Shown in pieces: positions 1 to 8,122 of a stretch of 64,000 nucleotides of DNA. Numbering within the stretch: the stretch's first letter is position 1; every line of letters begins with the position of its first letter. The stretch lies in assembly GCA_020426505.1 (NCBI GenBank), contig JAGQPX010000030.1:1-64000 (forward strand), written 5' to 3'. Made by a program: the position numbers and the translations under genes. Under the pieces are notes generated by a model, which was not told the DNA's origin, ran no database searches, and was given only the letters and a program-made list of their open reading frames with translations. The DNA is from Planctomycetaceae bacterium (GTDB taxonomy: Bacteria; Planctomycetota; Planctomycetia; Planctomycetales; Planctomycetaceae).

Positions 1-43
1 CACGTCCCGGCCTGTGAACGATTACGTGTCCTGATACAACGTG

Positions 44-119
44 AACCACCGCAGAGGTCGCAGAGAACGCAGAGGCGATCATCTGAGTCACTCTGCGAAC
101 TCAGCCTCCTCTGCGGTTC
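44..119. repeat. Dyad repeat built from CGCAGAG words
   Basis: The left half repeats the word CGCAGAG three times (from ACCGCAGAGG at about 47). The right half carries its complement, ending in CCTCTGCGGTT at about 108-118. The two halves can pair as an imperfect hairpin. No coding signal is visible. It resembles the dispersed intergenic repeats found elsewhere in this window, but only this copy of the family is present here. Confidence 0.6.
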
Positions 120-161
120 GACCTCAGCACCAGATCCGGAGATCGGTCCGGGGCTTTTCAA

Positions 162-233
162 TGCAAATTGCAAAATGAGAAATGTATAACGACAATTAGA
201 GCGTCAGTCGTACACGTCAATTTGCAATTTGCA
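162..233. repeat. Inverted repeat of TTGCAAA words upstream of lutA
   Basis: The left arm TGCAAATTGCAAAATGA (162-178) pairs with the right arm TCAATTTGCAATTTGCA (217-233) at 16 of 17 positions, leaving a loop of about 38 nt. Each arm is itself a tandem of a 7-8 nt word. A copy of another word family, CTCGGCAGGAGCCTCGCC, follows at 251-273, and a CCATTCTCAATT tandem lies at 323-350. The first 352 bases therefore hold repeats only, with no supportable gene. Confidence 0.6.
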
Positions 234-250
234 GTCTCTCCCGTCCATGG

Positions 251-273
251 CTCGGCAGGAGCCTCGCCCTCCC
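251..273. repeat. CGGCAGGAGCCTCGCCCTCC repeat, copy 1
   Basis: This short GC-rich word is repeated almost exactly at 36537-36558 (CTCAGCAGGAGCCTTGCC...). Both copies are in non-coding DNA next to other repeat families, which marks it as a dispersed intergenic element. Confidence 0.5.
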
Positions 274-322
274 ACGTCGGTTGCTGCTATCGTGTCGGGT
301 CATCCGGGAACACTCCCGACTC

Positions 323-350
323 ACTCTCCATTCTCAATTCTCCATTCCCC
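323..350. repeat. Short tandem of CTCCATT/CTCAATT words
   Basis: A run of 7-nt words (CTCCATT, CTCAATT, CTCCATT) lies directly in front of the chosen lutA start at 353. No clear Shine-Dalgarno sequence precedes that start, because the repeat occupies its place. Confidence 0.5.
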
Positions 351-352
351 CG

Positions 353-1102
353 ATGCGTGTCGGCCTTTTTATTCCGTGTTACGTCGATCAGCTCTTCCCG
401 GACGTGGGGATGGCGACGGTTGAATTGCTGGAGCATTGCGGGTGCGAGGTCGACTTTCCGGAGGAGCAGACGTGCTGCGGTCAGCCGATGGCGAACACCG
501 GCTGCTGGAACGACGCACGACCACTGGCCGAGAAGTTCCTACGGTTGTTCTCGCCGTATGATGCGGTCGTCTGTCCGTCCGGCAGTTGTGTGGCAATGGT
601 CACACATCACTACGACGAATTCCTTGACGGCCAGTCGGGGTTTGAGGAACTCAAGTCGAAGACGTATGAGCTGACACAGTTTCTGGCAGAGGTCGTGAAG
701 ATCGACCGGCTGGAGGGAGTGTCGTTCCCGCATCGGGTCGGGTTGCACAACAGTTGTCACGGGCTACGTGAGTTGAGGCTGGGCAGTTCGTCTGAGCGCA
801 TGGAACCCGACTTCAGTCTGGCGAAGCAGTTACTGTCGCTCGTTGACGGGCTGGAACTTGTTGACCTCGAAAGATCGGACGAGTGCTGCGGGTTCGGGGG
901 TACGTTCGCCATCACCGAGGAAGCCGTCTCCTGCATGATGGGTCGTGACCGCATTCACGATCATGAGCATGCGGGAGCCGAGGTCATCACGGCTGGCGAT
1001 ATGTCCTGCCTGATGCATCTCGACGGGCTGATTCGCCGCGACGGCAAGCCACTCCGCGTGATGCACATCGCTCAGATTCTGGCTGGGCGCGAACTCTCCT
1101 GA
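353..1102 (+). CDS. lutA: LutA/YkgE-family (Fe-S)-binding protein
   Basis: This 249-residue protein matches the LutA family of cysteine-rich-domain proteins. It has the two diagnostic CCG motifs, one at Cys41-Cys42-Gly43 (CCGQPMANTGC) and one at Cys178-Cys179-Gly180 (CCGFGGTFAI). In LutABC systems such domains bind Fe-S clusters and pass electrons during L-lactate oxidation in the cytoplasm. The start at 353 is chosen because the family begins with MRVGLFIPCY; an upstream in-frame start at 281 would add 24 unrelated residues read from a repeat. LutB and LutC are not downstream, so partners, if any, must lie left of the window or elsewhere. Identification is by motif and length; the substrate is inferred. 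Confidence 0.88.
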   Translation: MRVGLFIPCYVDQLFPDVGMATVELLEHCGCEVDFPEEQTCCGQPMANTGCWNDARPLAEKFLRLFSPYDAVVCPSGSCVAMVTHHYDEFLDGQSGFEELKSKTYELTQFLAEVVKIDRLEGVSFPHRVGLHNSCHGLRELRLGSSSERMEPDFSLAKQLLSLVDGLELVDLERSDECCGFGGTFAITEEAVSCMMGRDRIHDHEHAGAEVITAGDMSCLMHLDGLIRRDGKPLRVMHIAQILAGRELS

Positions 1103-1218
1103 TGGATGGTTTTCGGGGAAGATTTTCCGAATCCGAACGTTTAGACTGATGGACGTCGGGCAGTCACCGTCTGTGGGACGGCCAATGGAGCGACAATTCT
1201 AGGGCAAGGGGAGACGTT

Positions 1219-4152
1219 ATGTGGCAGAAACGTGATTCGGTCGTTCGTGCAGCAATCTGGTCAATCGCGTTGATGGCAGGCAGTGCCGCGTCGCTCAGTT
1301 GGGGTCAGGAGGAAGTCCCGATCCTGGCACTTGATGCGGGGGGACACACGGCGATCGTCAACAAGCTGATGTTCACACCCGATGGCAAGGAACTGATCAG
1401 CGTCTCTGACGACAAGACAATCCGATTCTGGGACGTTGCGAGCGGACAAACCTCTCGAATTCTCCGACCGCCGATTGGAGCAGGATCGGAAGGCATGGTC
1501 TATGCCGGTGCACTCTCTCCCAATGGCGAGATGCTTGCAGTGGCCGGTTACGCGCCCGGGGACGGAAACCCGGTCTATCTGATTTCCCTCAAAGAGGACC
1601 GCATCACGCGGTTGCTGGAGGGGCACACCAATGTTGTTCAGGACCTGGACTTCTCAGCGGACGGGCGACTGCTCGTTTCGGGATCGAATGACGACACGGC
1701 TCGCGTCTGGAACGTCGAGACGGGAGAAACGGTTCAGGTGTTGAGCGGTCATCAGTCGGATATCTATGGCGTTGCATTCTCCCCAAACGGAGACAAGTGC
1801 ACGACGGCTTCGTACGATCACACGGCTGGAGTCTGGTCGGTCGCGACGGGCGAGCTCCTGGTGTCACTCAAGGACCATGAGGCCGAGGTCCATTGCATCG
1901 ACTGGTCACCGGATGGCAAATACATTGTCACCGGCTGCGACGATCACAAGATGCGCGTCTGGTCACCCGATGGAACACTCGTCAGGACTGTCGACAATCT
2001 GGGCGCGCGTGAGTTTGGCTCGGTTCGTTTCACTCCCGACAGTCAGCAGGTCCTGTACGTGCAAGGCGTCGGCGAGGACGATCGTCACGCCGGACTGCTC
2101 AATGTTGCGACGGGTGAAACATCAGTCCGCTTCTTTGGACATTCCAACTCGATCTTCGATGCACAACTGTCGCCTGATGGACAGCTGATTGCTTCTGCCG
2201 GGGGCAATGACAAAGAGATTCTCCTTTGGCGACCGAGCGACGGCGAATTGATCTCGACCATGGTGGGAAAGGGACAGGTTCCGTGGTCGGCTGCCTGGAG
2301 TCCCGACGGGTCACACATCGCGTGGGGGAATCTCAACGAGGTGCTGTCAATCGAAGCACGCTCGCCCATCCGTCGTTCGTTCAATCTCCTCAACATGGAA
2401 CACGGCGAGGCTGTGACCGAGGAGACGGAGGGGGATTGGCATCGTGCCACCTTCAGCGAAGGGGCGATCTCGCTCGTCTCCTCCGGAAAAACGACGGTCG
2501 ATGTGAGGCATGGTGTCAAGAAGATCGCCACACTTCAGCCGACACGGGAGTACAACCAGTTGTACGACACGATCCGTTGCTTCTCGATGTTGGGACGTGA
2601 CCGGGCTGCCGTCGGGTCGAACTTCAACCTGCGAATCTACAACACCCAAACGGGCGAGATGGAACGTGATCTCATTGGGCATTCCGGTGTGGTCTGGGCC
2701 ATCAGCACCTCGCCGGACGGTCGGTATCTGCTCTCCGCGTCGAACGACATGACGCTCCGCGTGTGGGACGTGAATGCTCCCGGTGATGTTGAGATGGAGC
2801 CGCTGCTGAGTCTGTTCTTCGCGGACCAGGAGTGGATCGCCTGGACTCCTCAGGGGTACTACGACGCATCACCGGGTGGTGAACGCCTGATGGGCTGGCA
2901 TGTCAACAACGGCCTGAACCAGCTCGCCTCGTTTCTGCCGGCTTCTCAGTTCCACAAACAGTTCTACCGCCCTGATGTCATCAGACAGCTGTTGAGGACG
3001 GGAAGCGTTGAGCGCGCGTTGAAGGCTGCCGGAACAACCGGCCCCGTCAAGTCAATTGCCGAGAACCTCCCTCCCGAAGTCGAGATCATCTCCCCCAGCG
3101 ACGCCATTTCGAATGCGTCGTCCGAGGAGATCACCGTCCGGGTCCGAGCGACCAGGCGGGGGACAAATCCGATCAAATCACTGCAACTGTTGATCGATGG
3201 GCGACCGCTGAACGGCCAGGATGGCATTGTCGCTGTCGACGGCTCATCGGAAACAGTGACGCACAGCTTTCACGTGCCGCTCGTTCCTGGAGTCGAACAT
3301 GGGATCGTGGCCAAGGCGGACGATGCGGCGACTCACGGCCTCTCGAATGAAATTCGCGTGATCTATGAGTCCGCCACCGCTTCGGTGCGCAAGCCGACTT
3401 TGTACGTGCTTGCCATCGGAGTTGCCGCTTACGACGATGACTCACTCCGGCTCGATTTCGCAGACGACGATGCCCGCAACCTTGCAGACGTCTTGCAGGA
3501 GCGGTCGTTTGGTCTGTTCGAAAAGATCGACACCCGCCTCGTTGTGGACAAGGATGCAACGCAGAAGGGAATCCTTGGCGGACTTGTCTGGCTCAAGCAA
3601 CAGATGACCCAGCATGACATTGGTGTGTTGTTCTACTCAGGTCATGGAGCCAAGGATGAAACCGGAAACTTCTTCTTCCTGCCTTCCGATGTCGACACGA
3701 CAAGTCCGCTGCTGCTTTCTGCGGTTTCTGATTCGCAGGTCAAGAGTATTCTGCAGGGCATCCCCGGTCGATTGATGGTCATGCTTGATGCGTGTCATGC
3801 GGGCGGCGGGGCCACAGCGATCGCGGGTGGTCGACGGAAAAACACAACCGCCCTCACCGATGACCTCGTTCGCGAACTCTCGAATGACGACTATGGCGTC
3901 GTCGTGATGGCCTCCTCGATGAGTCGAGAATTCTCGTTGGAGAGTCCTGACAATCAAAGCGGAATGTTCGCGTTGGCCCTCTGTGAAGGTCTCGATGGCA
4001 AAGCCGATTACAATCAGGATCGACAGGTGCTATTCACGGAACTGGATGTGTACGTCGCCGACCGCGTCAAGGAATTGAGCGATGGCAAGCAACACCCGGT
4101 GACTGCGAAGCCGGCGACCATTCGCCCGTTTCCGCTTTCGCTCGGGAAGTGA
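1219..4152 (+). CDS. Exported WD40-repeat protein with C-terminal caspase-like (C14) domain
   Basis: This 977-residue protein begins with a signal peptide (about 1-30, hydrophobic run then SWGQ). WD40 repeats follow across roughly residues 40-530, with recurrent GHxxxV...SPDG...D.T.R.WDV units. A region at about 535-600 carries EWIAWTPQGYYDASPGG, which I associate with planctomycete WD40-caspase proteins. Next comes an Ig-like stretch (about 620-725). The C-terminal caspase/metacaspase fold (about 730-977) has His809 (FYSGHGAKDE) and Cys859 (MLDACHAGG), the expected dyad. The propeller probably docks partners or substrates and the caspase domain cleaves after basic or acidic residues, but specificity is unknown. 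A Shine-Dalgarno sequence (AGGGGAGA) precedes the ATG. The signal peptide suggests action outside the cytoplasm, unlike typical prokaryotic caspases. A degenerate paralogue follows. Confidence 0.88.
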   Translation: MWQKRDSVVRAAIWSIALMAGSAASLSWGQEEVPILALDAGGHTAIVNKLMFTPDGKELISVSDDKTIRFWDVASGQTSRILRPPIGAGSEGMVYAGALSPNGEMLAVAGYAPGDGNPVYLISLKEDRITRLLEGHTNVVQDLDFSADGRLLVSGSNDDTARVWNVETGETVQVLSGHQSDIYGVAFSPNGDKCTTASYDHTAGVWSVATGELLVSLKDHEAEVHCIDWSPDGKYIVTGCDDHKMRVWSPDGTLVRTVDNLGAREFGSVRFTPDSQQVLYVQGVGEDDRHAGLLNVATGETSVRFFGHSNSIFDAQLSPDGQLIASAGGNDKEILLWRPSDGELISTMVGKGQVPWSAAWSPDGSHIAWGNLNEVLSIEARSPIRRSFNLLNMEHGEAVTEETEGDWHRATFSEGAISLVSSGKTTVDVRHGVKKIATLQPTREYNQLYDTIRCFSMLGRDRAAVGSNFNLRIYNTQTGEMERDLIGHSGVVWAISTSPDGRYLLSASNDMTLRVWDVNAPGDVEMEPLLSLFFADQEWIAWTPQGYYDASPGGERLMGWHVNNGLNQLASFLPASQFHKQFYRPDVIRQLLRTGSVERALKAAGTTGPVKSIAENLPPEVEIISPSDAISNASSEEITVRVRATRRGTNPIKSLQLLIDGRPLNGQDGIVAVDGSSETVTHSFHVPLVPGVEHGIVAKADDAATHGLSNEIRVIYESATASVRKPTLYVLAIGVAAYDDDSLRLDFADDDARNLADVLQERSFGLFEKIDTRLVVDKDATQKGILGGLVWLKQQMTQHDIGVLFYSGHGAKDETGNFFFLPSDVDTTSPLLLSAVSDSQVKSILQGIPGRLMVMLDACHAGGGATAIAGGRRKNTTALTDDLVRELSNDDYGVVVMASSMSREFSLESPDNQSGMFALALCEGLDGKADYNQDRQVLFTELDVYVADRVKELSDGKQHPVTAKPATIRPFPLSLGK

Positions 4153-4230
4153 CCAGCGAACGGGGAGGTGAGTCCCCCGCGACGTTAAATGTCTGATGAG
4201 CGACTGGAAGCCGACGACATTGTCGTCGTT

Positions 4231-4246
4231 TGTGAAATTTCGCACA
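4231..4246. promoter_or_regulatory. Possible CRP/FNR-type operator
   Basis: TGTGA-AATTTC-GCACA matches the CRP-family consensus TGTGA-N6-TCACA at 9 of 10 positions. It lies 45-60 bp upstream of the pseudo-caspase start. A GACGACA-T-TGTCGTC palindrome sits just before it at 4213-4227. This is a single pattern match in a short gap and may be chance; no -35/-10 elements could be assigned. Confidence 0.22.
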
Positions 4247-4290
4247 AAAAGAGTCTTTATGCTGTGACCATCATTCAGCAGGTCCTAATC

Positions 4291-5151
4291 ATGAAAAGTC
4301 GACTCGCATCGAAATTGGCACTGTCCCTGTTTACTGGGTTGCCTTGCATGATTGTTGTTGTCGCTCACGCCGATGATTCGACGACTGCTTCAGAACAAAA
4401 GTGTCCTGCTCTCTATGTGCTGTCGATCGGGGTCGCCGAGTATCAGGACGATAAGCTCCAGCGTCGCTACGCCGACCGCGATGCACAGCTTGTCGTGCAG
4501 ACGTTTCGTGAACATTCGGGAGATCTGTTCGACAAGATCGAAACGCGGCTCGTGGTGAACAACGATGCCACGCAAGAGGGTATCTTGGAAGGACTCAAAT
4601 GGCTCAAGCAGAAGATGACTGAGCACGATGTCGGCGTTATGTACTTTGCCGGTCATGCGGTGAAGGACGAAACCGGCAGCCACTATCTGATGCCGAGTGA
4701 TGTGGACACCAGAGTTTCGCTCGTCTTGTCAGTTGTCTCAGACGCAATGGTGAAGAGCATCTTGGTTGAGACTCCGGGGCGGCTGTTCGTCTTGCTGGAC
4801 GTCGATCATGCTGGGGCGTTCGCAGCAGTTCGTCGGAAAAACACGCAAAAGCTGACGGATGACCTCGTGCGAGATTTATCAAAAGACGATTGCGGCACCG
4901 TTGTGATGGCGGCCTGCATGTCGAGAGAGGTCTGTCACATCAGCGATGAGCACAAGAATGGCGTCTTCACTTTTGCCCTTCGCGAAGGCCTAACAGGCAA
5001 GGCTGACTTCAACGGGGATGGCAAGGTGTACTTCAATGAGTTGAGTTTCTATGCCGGTGACCGCACCAAAGAGTTGACAAGCGGTCAGCAACACCCGGTG
5101 ACTGCGACCCCCTCCACCATTCGAGCGTTCCCACTCACGACCCTCAATTGA
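4291..5151 (+). CDS. Caspase-like protein with catalytic Cys replaced (pseudo-caspase)
   Basis: This 286-residue exported protein has a signal peptide (MKSRLASKLALSLFTGLPC...) followed by a caspase fold. It aligns along its length to the caspase domain of the preceding gene (ATQ.GIL.GL.WLK..MT.HD.GV, GRL.V.LD, DDLVR.LS.DD). His122 is kept in YFAGHAVKDE, but the Cys position of the DACHAGG motif reads DVDHAG, so Asp172 replaces the nucleophile. It should therefore be proteolytically inactive. Both codons changed (GCG TGT to GTC GAT), yet the frame is intact over the whole gene, which argues for a retained non-catalytic role such as a decoy or regulator of its neighbour. The ATG at 4291 is preferred over 4189 because it opens a clean signal peptide. 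Confidence 0.85.
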   Translation: MKSRLASKLALSLFTGLPCMIVVVAHADDSTTASEQKCPALYVLSIGVAEYQDDKLQRRYADRDAQLVVQTFREHSGDLFDKIETRLVVNNDATQEGILEGLKWLKQKMTEHDVGVMYFAGHAVKDETGSHYLMPSDVDTRVSLVLSVVSDAMVKSILVETPGRLFVLLDVDHAGAFAAVRRKNTQKLTDDLVRDLSKDDCGTVVMAACMSREVCHISDEHKNGVFTFALREGLTGKADFNGDGKVYFNELSFYAGDRTKELTSGQQHPVTATPSTIRAFPLTTLN

Positions 5152-5171
5152 CCTGACGTCCCTCGCTCGGC

Positions 5172-6518
5172 TTACGCGGCGCGACGCATGGAGGGCATCG
5201 GATCGTAAAGGTGAGCGCGGGTGCAGGGTTGGCCGGAAATGCCTTTTGAGCGGCGGTTGGTGGCGACCGTCTGGAAGATGCAGGCGGAACCGTCGCGGAT
5301 GGCCATGCTGACCCCGGCGAGATACAAAATCCACATGCGGTACTTCTCGGCTCCGACGTGCTGAATGGCCTCTTGCTCTCTGGCGGAGAGTCGTTGACAC
5401 CAGAGTTTGCAGGTGTGTGCGTAGTGGTCGCGCCAGCCTTCGACGTCGTGCACCTCGAAGCCGGAGGCCTCCATTGTTTCGAGCATGTGTCCGATGTGAT
5501 CAAGCTCGCCGCCGGGGAAGATGTACCTGGCGAGCAGACGGCGTTCGGGCCGCATCTTGCGAAACTTGCGGGCCGTCGCCTTTGCGGGACGCGTCAGGCC
5601 ATGATTGAGGAACATCCCTCGATCGGGAAGCAGACTGCGGACCTTCTGCATGTAGCCGGTCATGTTGGCGATCCCGACGTGCTCGACCATGCCGATACTG
5701 GCGATCTTGTCCCATTCCCCTTCGAGGTGCCGGTAGTCACGAAGTTCGAGCGTGATCTGGTCATTGAGTCCCAGGCGAGAGACCTTGGCACGGGCGTAAT
5801 CGAGCTGTCTCTGAGAAAGCGTTACGCCGTGGGCCTGCACGCCGTAGTGTCGAGCAGCGTGGCAGACGAGGGCACCCCAGCCGCAGCCGATGTCGAGGAA
5901 TCTCTCGCCCGGCTTGAGTTGAAGTTTGCGGCAGATCATGTCGAGCTTGTCCTGCTGCGCCTGCTCGATGGAGTTGCTCCAATTGGTGAAGTACCCACAG
6001 GAATAGACCATCTCCGGGTCGAGGAACAGTTCGTAGAATTCGTTGCTGATGTCGTAATGGAACTGGATGAAGTCCGTGTTCTCACCGTCCGCTCGATGGT
6101 GGCCGATCTCGTCGCCCGCATAGCAATGGTCAACGTCGGTCGACTCAACGGGCGTGAAGAGGAACGACGCGATTGCTTTGGCGACCAACGTCTTGGGCAC
6201 GCTGCGTGATTTCTTCCGGGAGTTGCGGACGCGAGCTGTGTCGATGAACGTGTACAGGTCGGTGCCATGAAAGTCGATCTGTCCACGAGCATAGTGCCTG
6301 AGCAGGTTGTCGGGAGTTGGACGCCGCATGAGCGATCCGACGACGCCCGGTCCGCTGACTGAGACAGCGAGATTCGACCTCACACTCTTGCCCAGCGGGA
6401 CCTCGCTTCCATCCCACAAACGGACGGAGATCGGCGTGTCGAGCTTCTCTGCCAGATTGGCGAGAAATGTCCGTGCAACGCTCAATTGCCGCTGTTGCTT
6501 ACGTGTTGTGACTGCCAT
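5172..6518 (-). CDS. cfa: Cyclopropane-fatty-acyl-phospholipid synthase family methyltransferase
   Basis: This protein of about 448 residues adds a methylene (or methyl) group from S-adenosylmethionine to unsaturated acyl chains of membrane phospholipids. The C-terminal two thirds show the family signature: YSCGYF, then the SAM-binding loop FLDIGCGWGALVCHAA, then GVTLSQ, and the catalytic-site segment GMVEHVG. FPGGELDHIG and DVEGWRDHYAHT follow as in known CFA synthases. The N-terminal part (about 1-120) is the usual lipid-binding extension. It converges on the pseudo-caspase gene with only 20 bases between stops. Two ATGs (6524 and 6518) fit the start; neither has a convincing ribosome site. 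Family assignment is firm; cyclopropanation rather than simple methylation is inferred. Confidence 0.9.
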   Translation of the reverse strand: MAVTTRKQQRQLSVARTFLANLAEKLDTPISVRLWDGSEVPLGKSVRSNLAVSVSGPGVVGSLMRRPTPDNLLRHYARGQIDFHGTDLYTFIDTARVRNSRKKSRSVPKTLVAKAIASFLFTPVESTDVDHCYAGDEIGHHRADGENTDFIQFHYDISNEFYELFLDPEMVYSCGYFTNWSNSIEQAQQDKLDMICRKLQLKPGERFLDIGCGWGALVCHAARHYGVQAHGVTLSQRQLDYARAKVSRLGLNDQITLELRDYRHLEGEWDKIASIGMVEHVGIANMTGYMQKVRSLLPDRGMFLNHGLTRPAKATARKFRKMRPERRLLARYIFPGGELDHIGHMLETMEASGFEVHDVEGWRDHYAHTCKLWCQRLSAREQEAIQHVGAEKYRMWILYLAGVSMAIRDGSACIFQTVATNRRSKGISGQPCTRAHLYDPMPSMRRAA

Positions 6519-6742
6519 CGTCAATGCCTCCCTGCCGGCTGAATTGCGGGACGAGCGTCGACGCGCACGTCTCCCGCAGCATCAATGCGGCGTGGGATAA
6601 CCGTTATCGCGGAGTCGGGTCAATCCCAAACGGCATTTGACCGGTGTTTGACCGAACAAGACTGCACGATCGCAATGGTGGCCTCCGATGAGATAAGATA
6701 CGGCGACTTCAATCCGCAGTATCAATTTGACGGATAGAAACC

Positions 6743-7993
6743 ATGAATGGCACTGGGGCCAAGGGTCGAGTCCTTGTGGTTGACCATAACGAGGACTTGC
6801 TTCGCTCTCTCGCAAGTCATCTTGTCGACAACAGTTATGACGTTGCAACAGCGACGTCGAGCAATGAGGCTCTGGAAATGGCCTCGGAGCAGGATTTCGA
6901 CCTGGTCCTGATGGACATGTGGACGCCCCTCACCACGGGGACGGAAACCGTCACGCAGCTTCGTGAGAGTTTCACCCGAGCCGAACTGCCCATCATCATT
7001 AACTCGACCTCCCAAACGACGACTGACATTGTCGGGGCGTTGACCGCGGGAGCGAACGACTACGTGACGAAGGACGTCGATCTCCGCATTCTGCTGGCTC
7101 GCATCGAGACCAATATCTCACTCAAGAAGACGAACGAGCAATTCATTCAGACGAATCGTGTCCTGGTGCAGATGCAGAAAAAGCTGGAGCACGACCTTGA
7201 GGCGGCTGCCAGGATTCAACAGGAGCAGATGCCCGATCGGGGGGTTGCCATTGACGGATGGGACGTCGCCTGGGAATACACTCCGTGCGACGCGCTGGGC
7301 GGCGACTCGCTGAACATCATTCGCCTCGACGATGACAACTGGGCGTTTTATGTGCTGGATGTCAGCGGGCACGGCGTCCCGGCATCACTACTCGCGGTGA
7401 GTTTGAATCGCATCCTCTCTCCCGGACGAGGTGGAGCGGGGATGATCGATACGCTCTTGCCGCCACGGCCTCTGGGTGATGGACGTGGCGAGCAGGAGTC
7501 GGCCTCCGTCGCTTCCGCGGTGTACGTCCTTGAACGTCTTCAGGAGAAGTTCGTTCCTCAGGTCGATACGATGCAGTTCTTCACAATCCTGTACGTCACG
7601 CTGAACGCCCGCACGGGCGAAATGAGGGTTGCGTCCGGAGGTCATCCAAGTCCGATCATCTCGCGCCATGGGAAGCCGCCTCAGTTGCTGTTCAAGACGA
7701 ACGGTCCCCCCATCGGTCTGATTCCAATGGAGATGGACATTCATTTCGTCGAGGAAAAACTTCAACTCGAACCAGGTGATCAGTTGATGCTGTATTCCGA
7801 CGGTCTCATCGAAGCCTACAATGACGAGAATGAACTGTTCGGGATCGATCGATTGATGGAGTGTCTCTCCGAGATGCCGAACGAACCAATGCAGACAGTC
7901 ATTCAGCAGGTCCATGAACGTGTTCACCATTGGCGTGGGGCCGTCTCGCAAAAGGACGATGAAACCCTGCTCTGCATCCGCCGCGACCAATAG
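6743..7993 (+). CDS. Response regulator with PP2C/SpoIIE-type serine phosphatase output
   Basis: This 416-residue cytoplasmic signalling protein has a receiver domain at about residues 8-125, with phosphoacceptor Asp in LVLMDMW and the conserved Lys in VTKDVD. A coiled-coil linker follows (about 125-165, NEQFIQTNRVLVQMQKKLEH). A PPM/SpoIIE phosphatase domain then runs to the end, with metal-binding motifs LGGDSLN, DVSGHG and YSDGLIEA. RsbU-like proteins of this type dephosphorylate an anti-anti-sigma factor when the receiver is phosphorylated, thereby releasing a sigma factor. No sensor kinase, STAS protein or sigma factor gene is adjacent, so the partners are unknown. It is transcribed away from the cfa gene across a 224-bp gap. 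Confidence 0.9.
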   Translation: MNGTGAKGRVLVVDHNEDLLRSLASHLVDNSYDVATATSSNEALEMASEQDFDLVLMDMWTPLTTGTETVTQLRESFTRAELPIIINSTSQTTTDIVGALTAGANDYVTKDVDLRILLARIETNISLKKTNEQFIQTNRVLVQMQKKLEHDLEAAARIQQEQMPDRGVAIDGWDVAWEYTPCDALGGDSLNIIRLDDDNWAFYVLDVSGHGVPASLLAVSLNRILSPGRGGAGMIDTLLPPRPLGDGRGEQESASVASAVYVLERLQEKFVPQVDTMQFFTILYVTLNARTGEMRVASGGHPSPIISRHGKPPQLLFKTNGPPIGLIPMEMDIHFVEEKLQLEPGDQLMLYSDGLIEAYNDENELFGIDRLMECLSEMPNEPMQTVIQQVHERVHHWRGAVSQKDDETLLCIRRDQ

Positions 7994-8122
7994 TGCCGGG
8001 AGCCGAAGCGTGTCGCGTCAAGAGCGACGTCGATGCTCGAAACGTCGACAATTCGACCTCCACACGCTTTCATACGAGTATGCCCCAGGCACGAATGCTC
8101 ACCCGCAGGATCTGATGCGTCG

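Noticed and set aside
353-1102. Complete lutABC operon
   Set aside because: Only a LutA-type gene is present; the following gene is the unrelated WD40-caspase.
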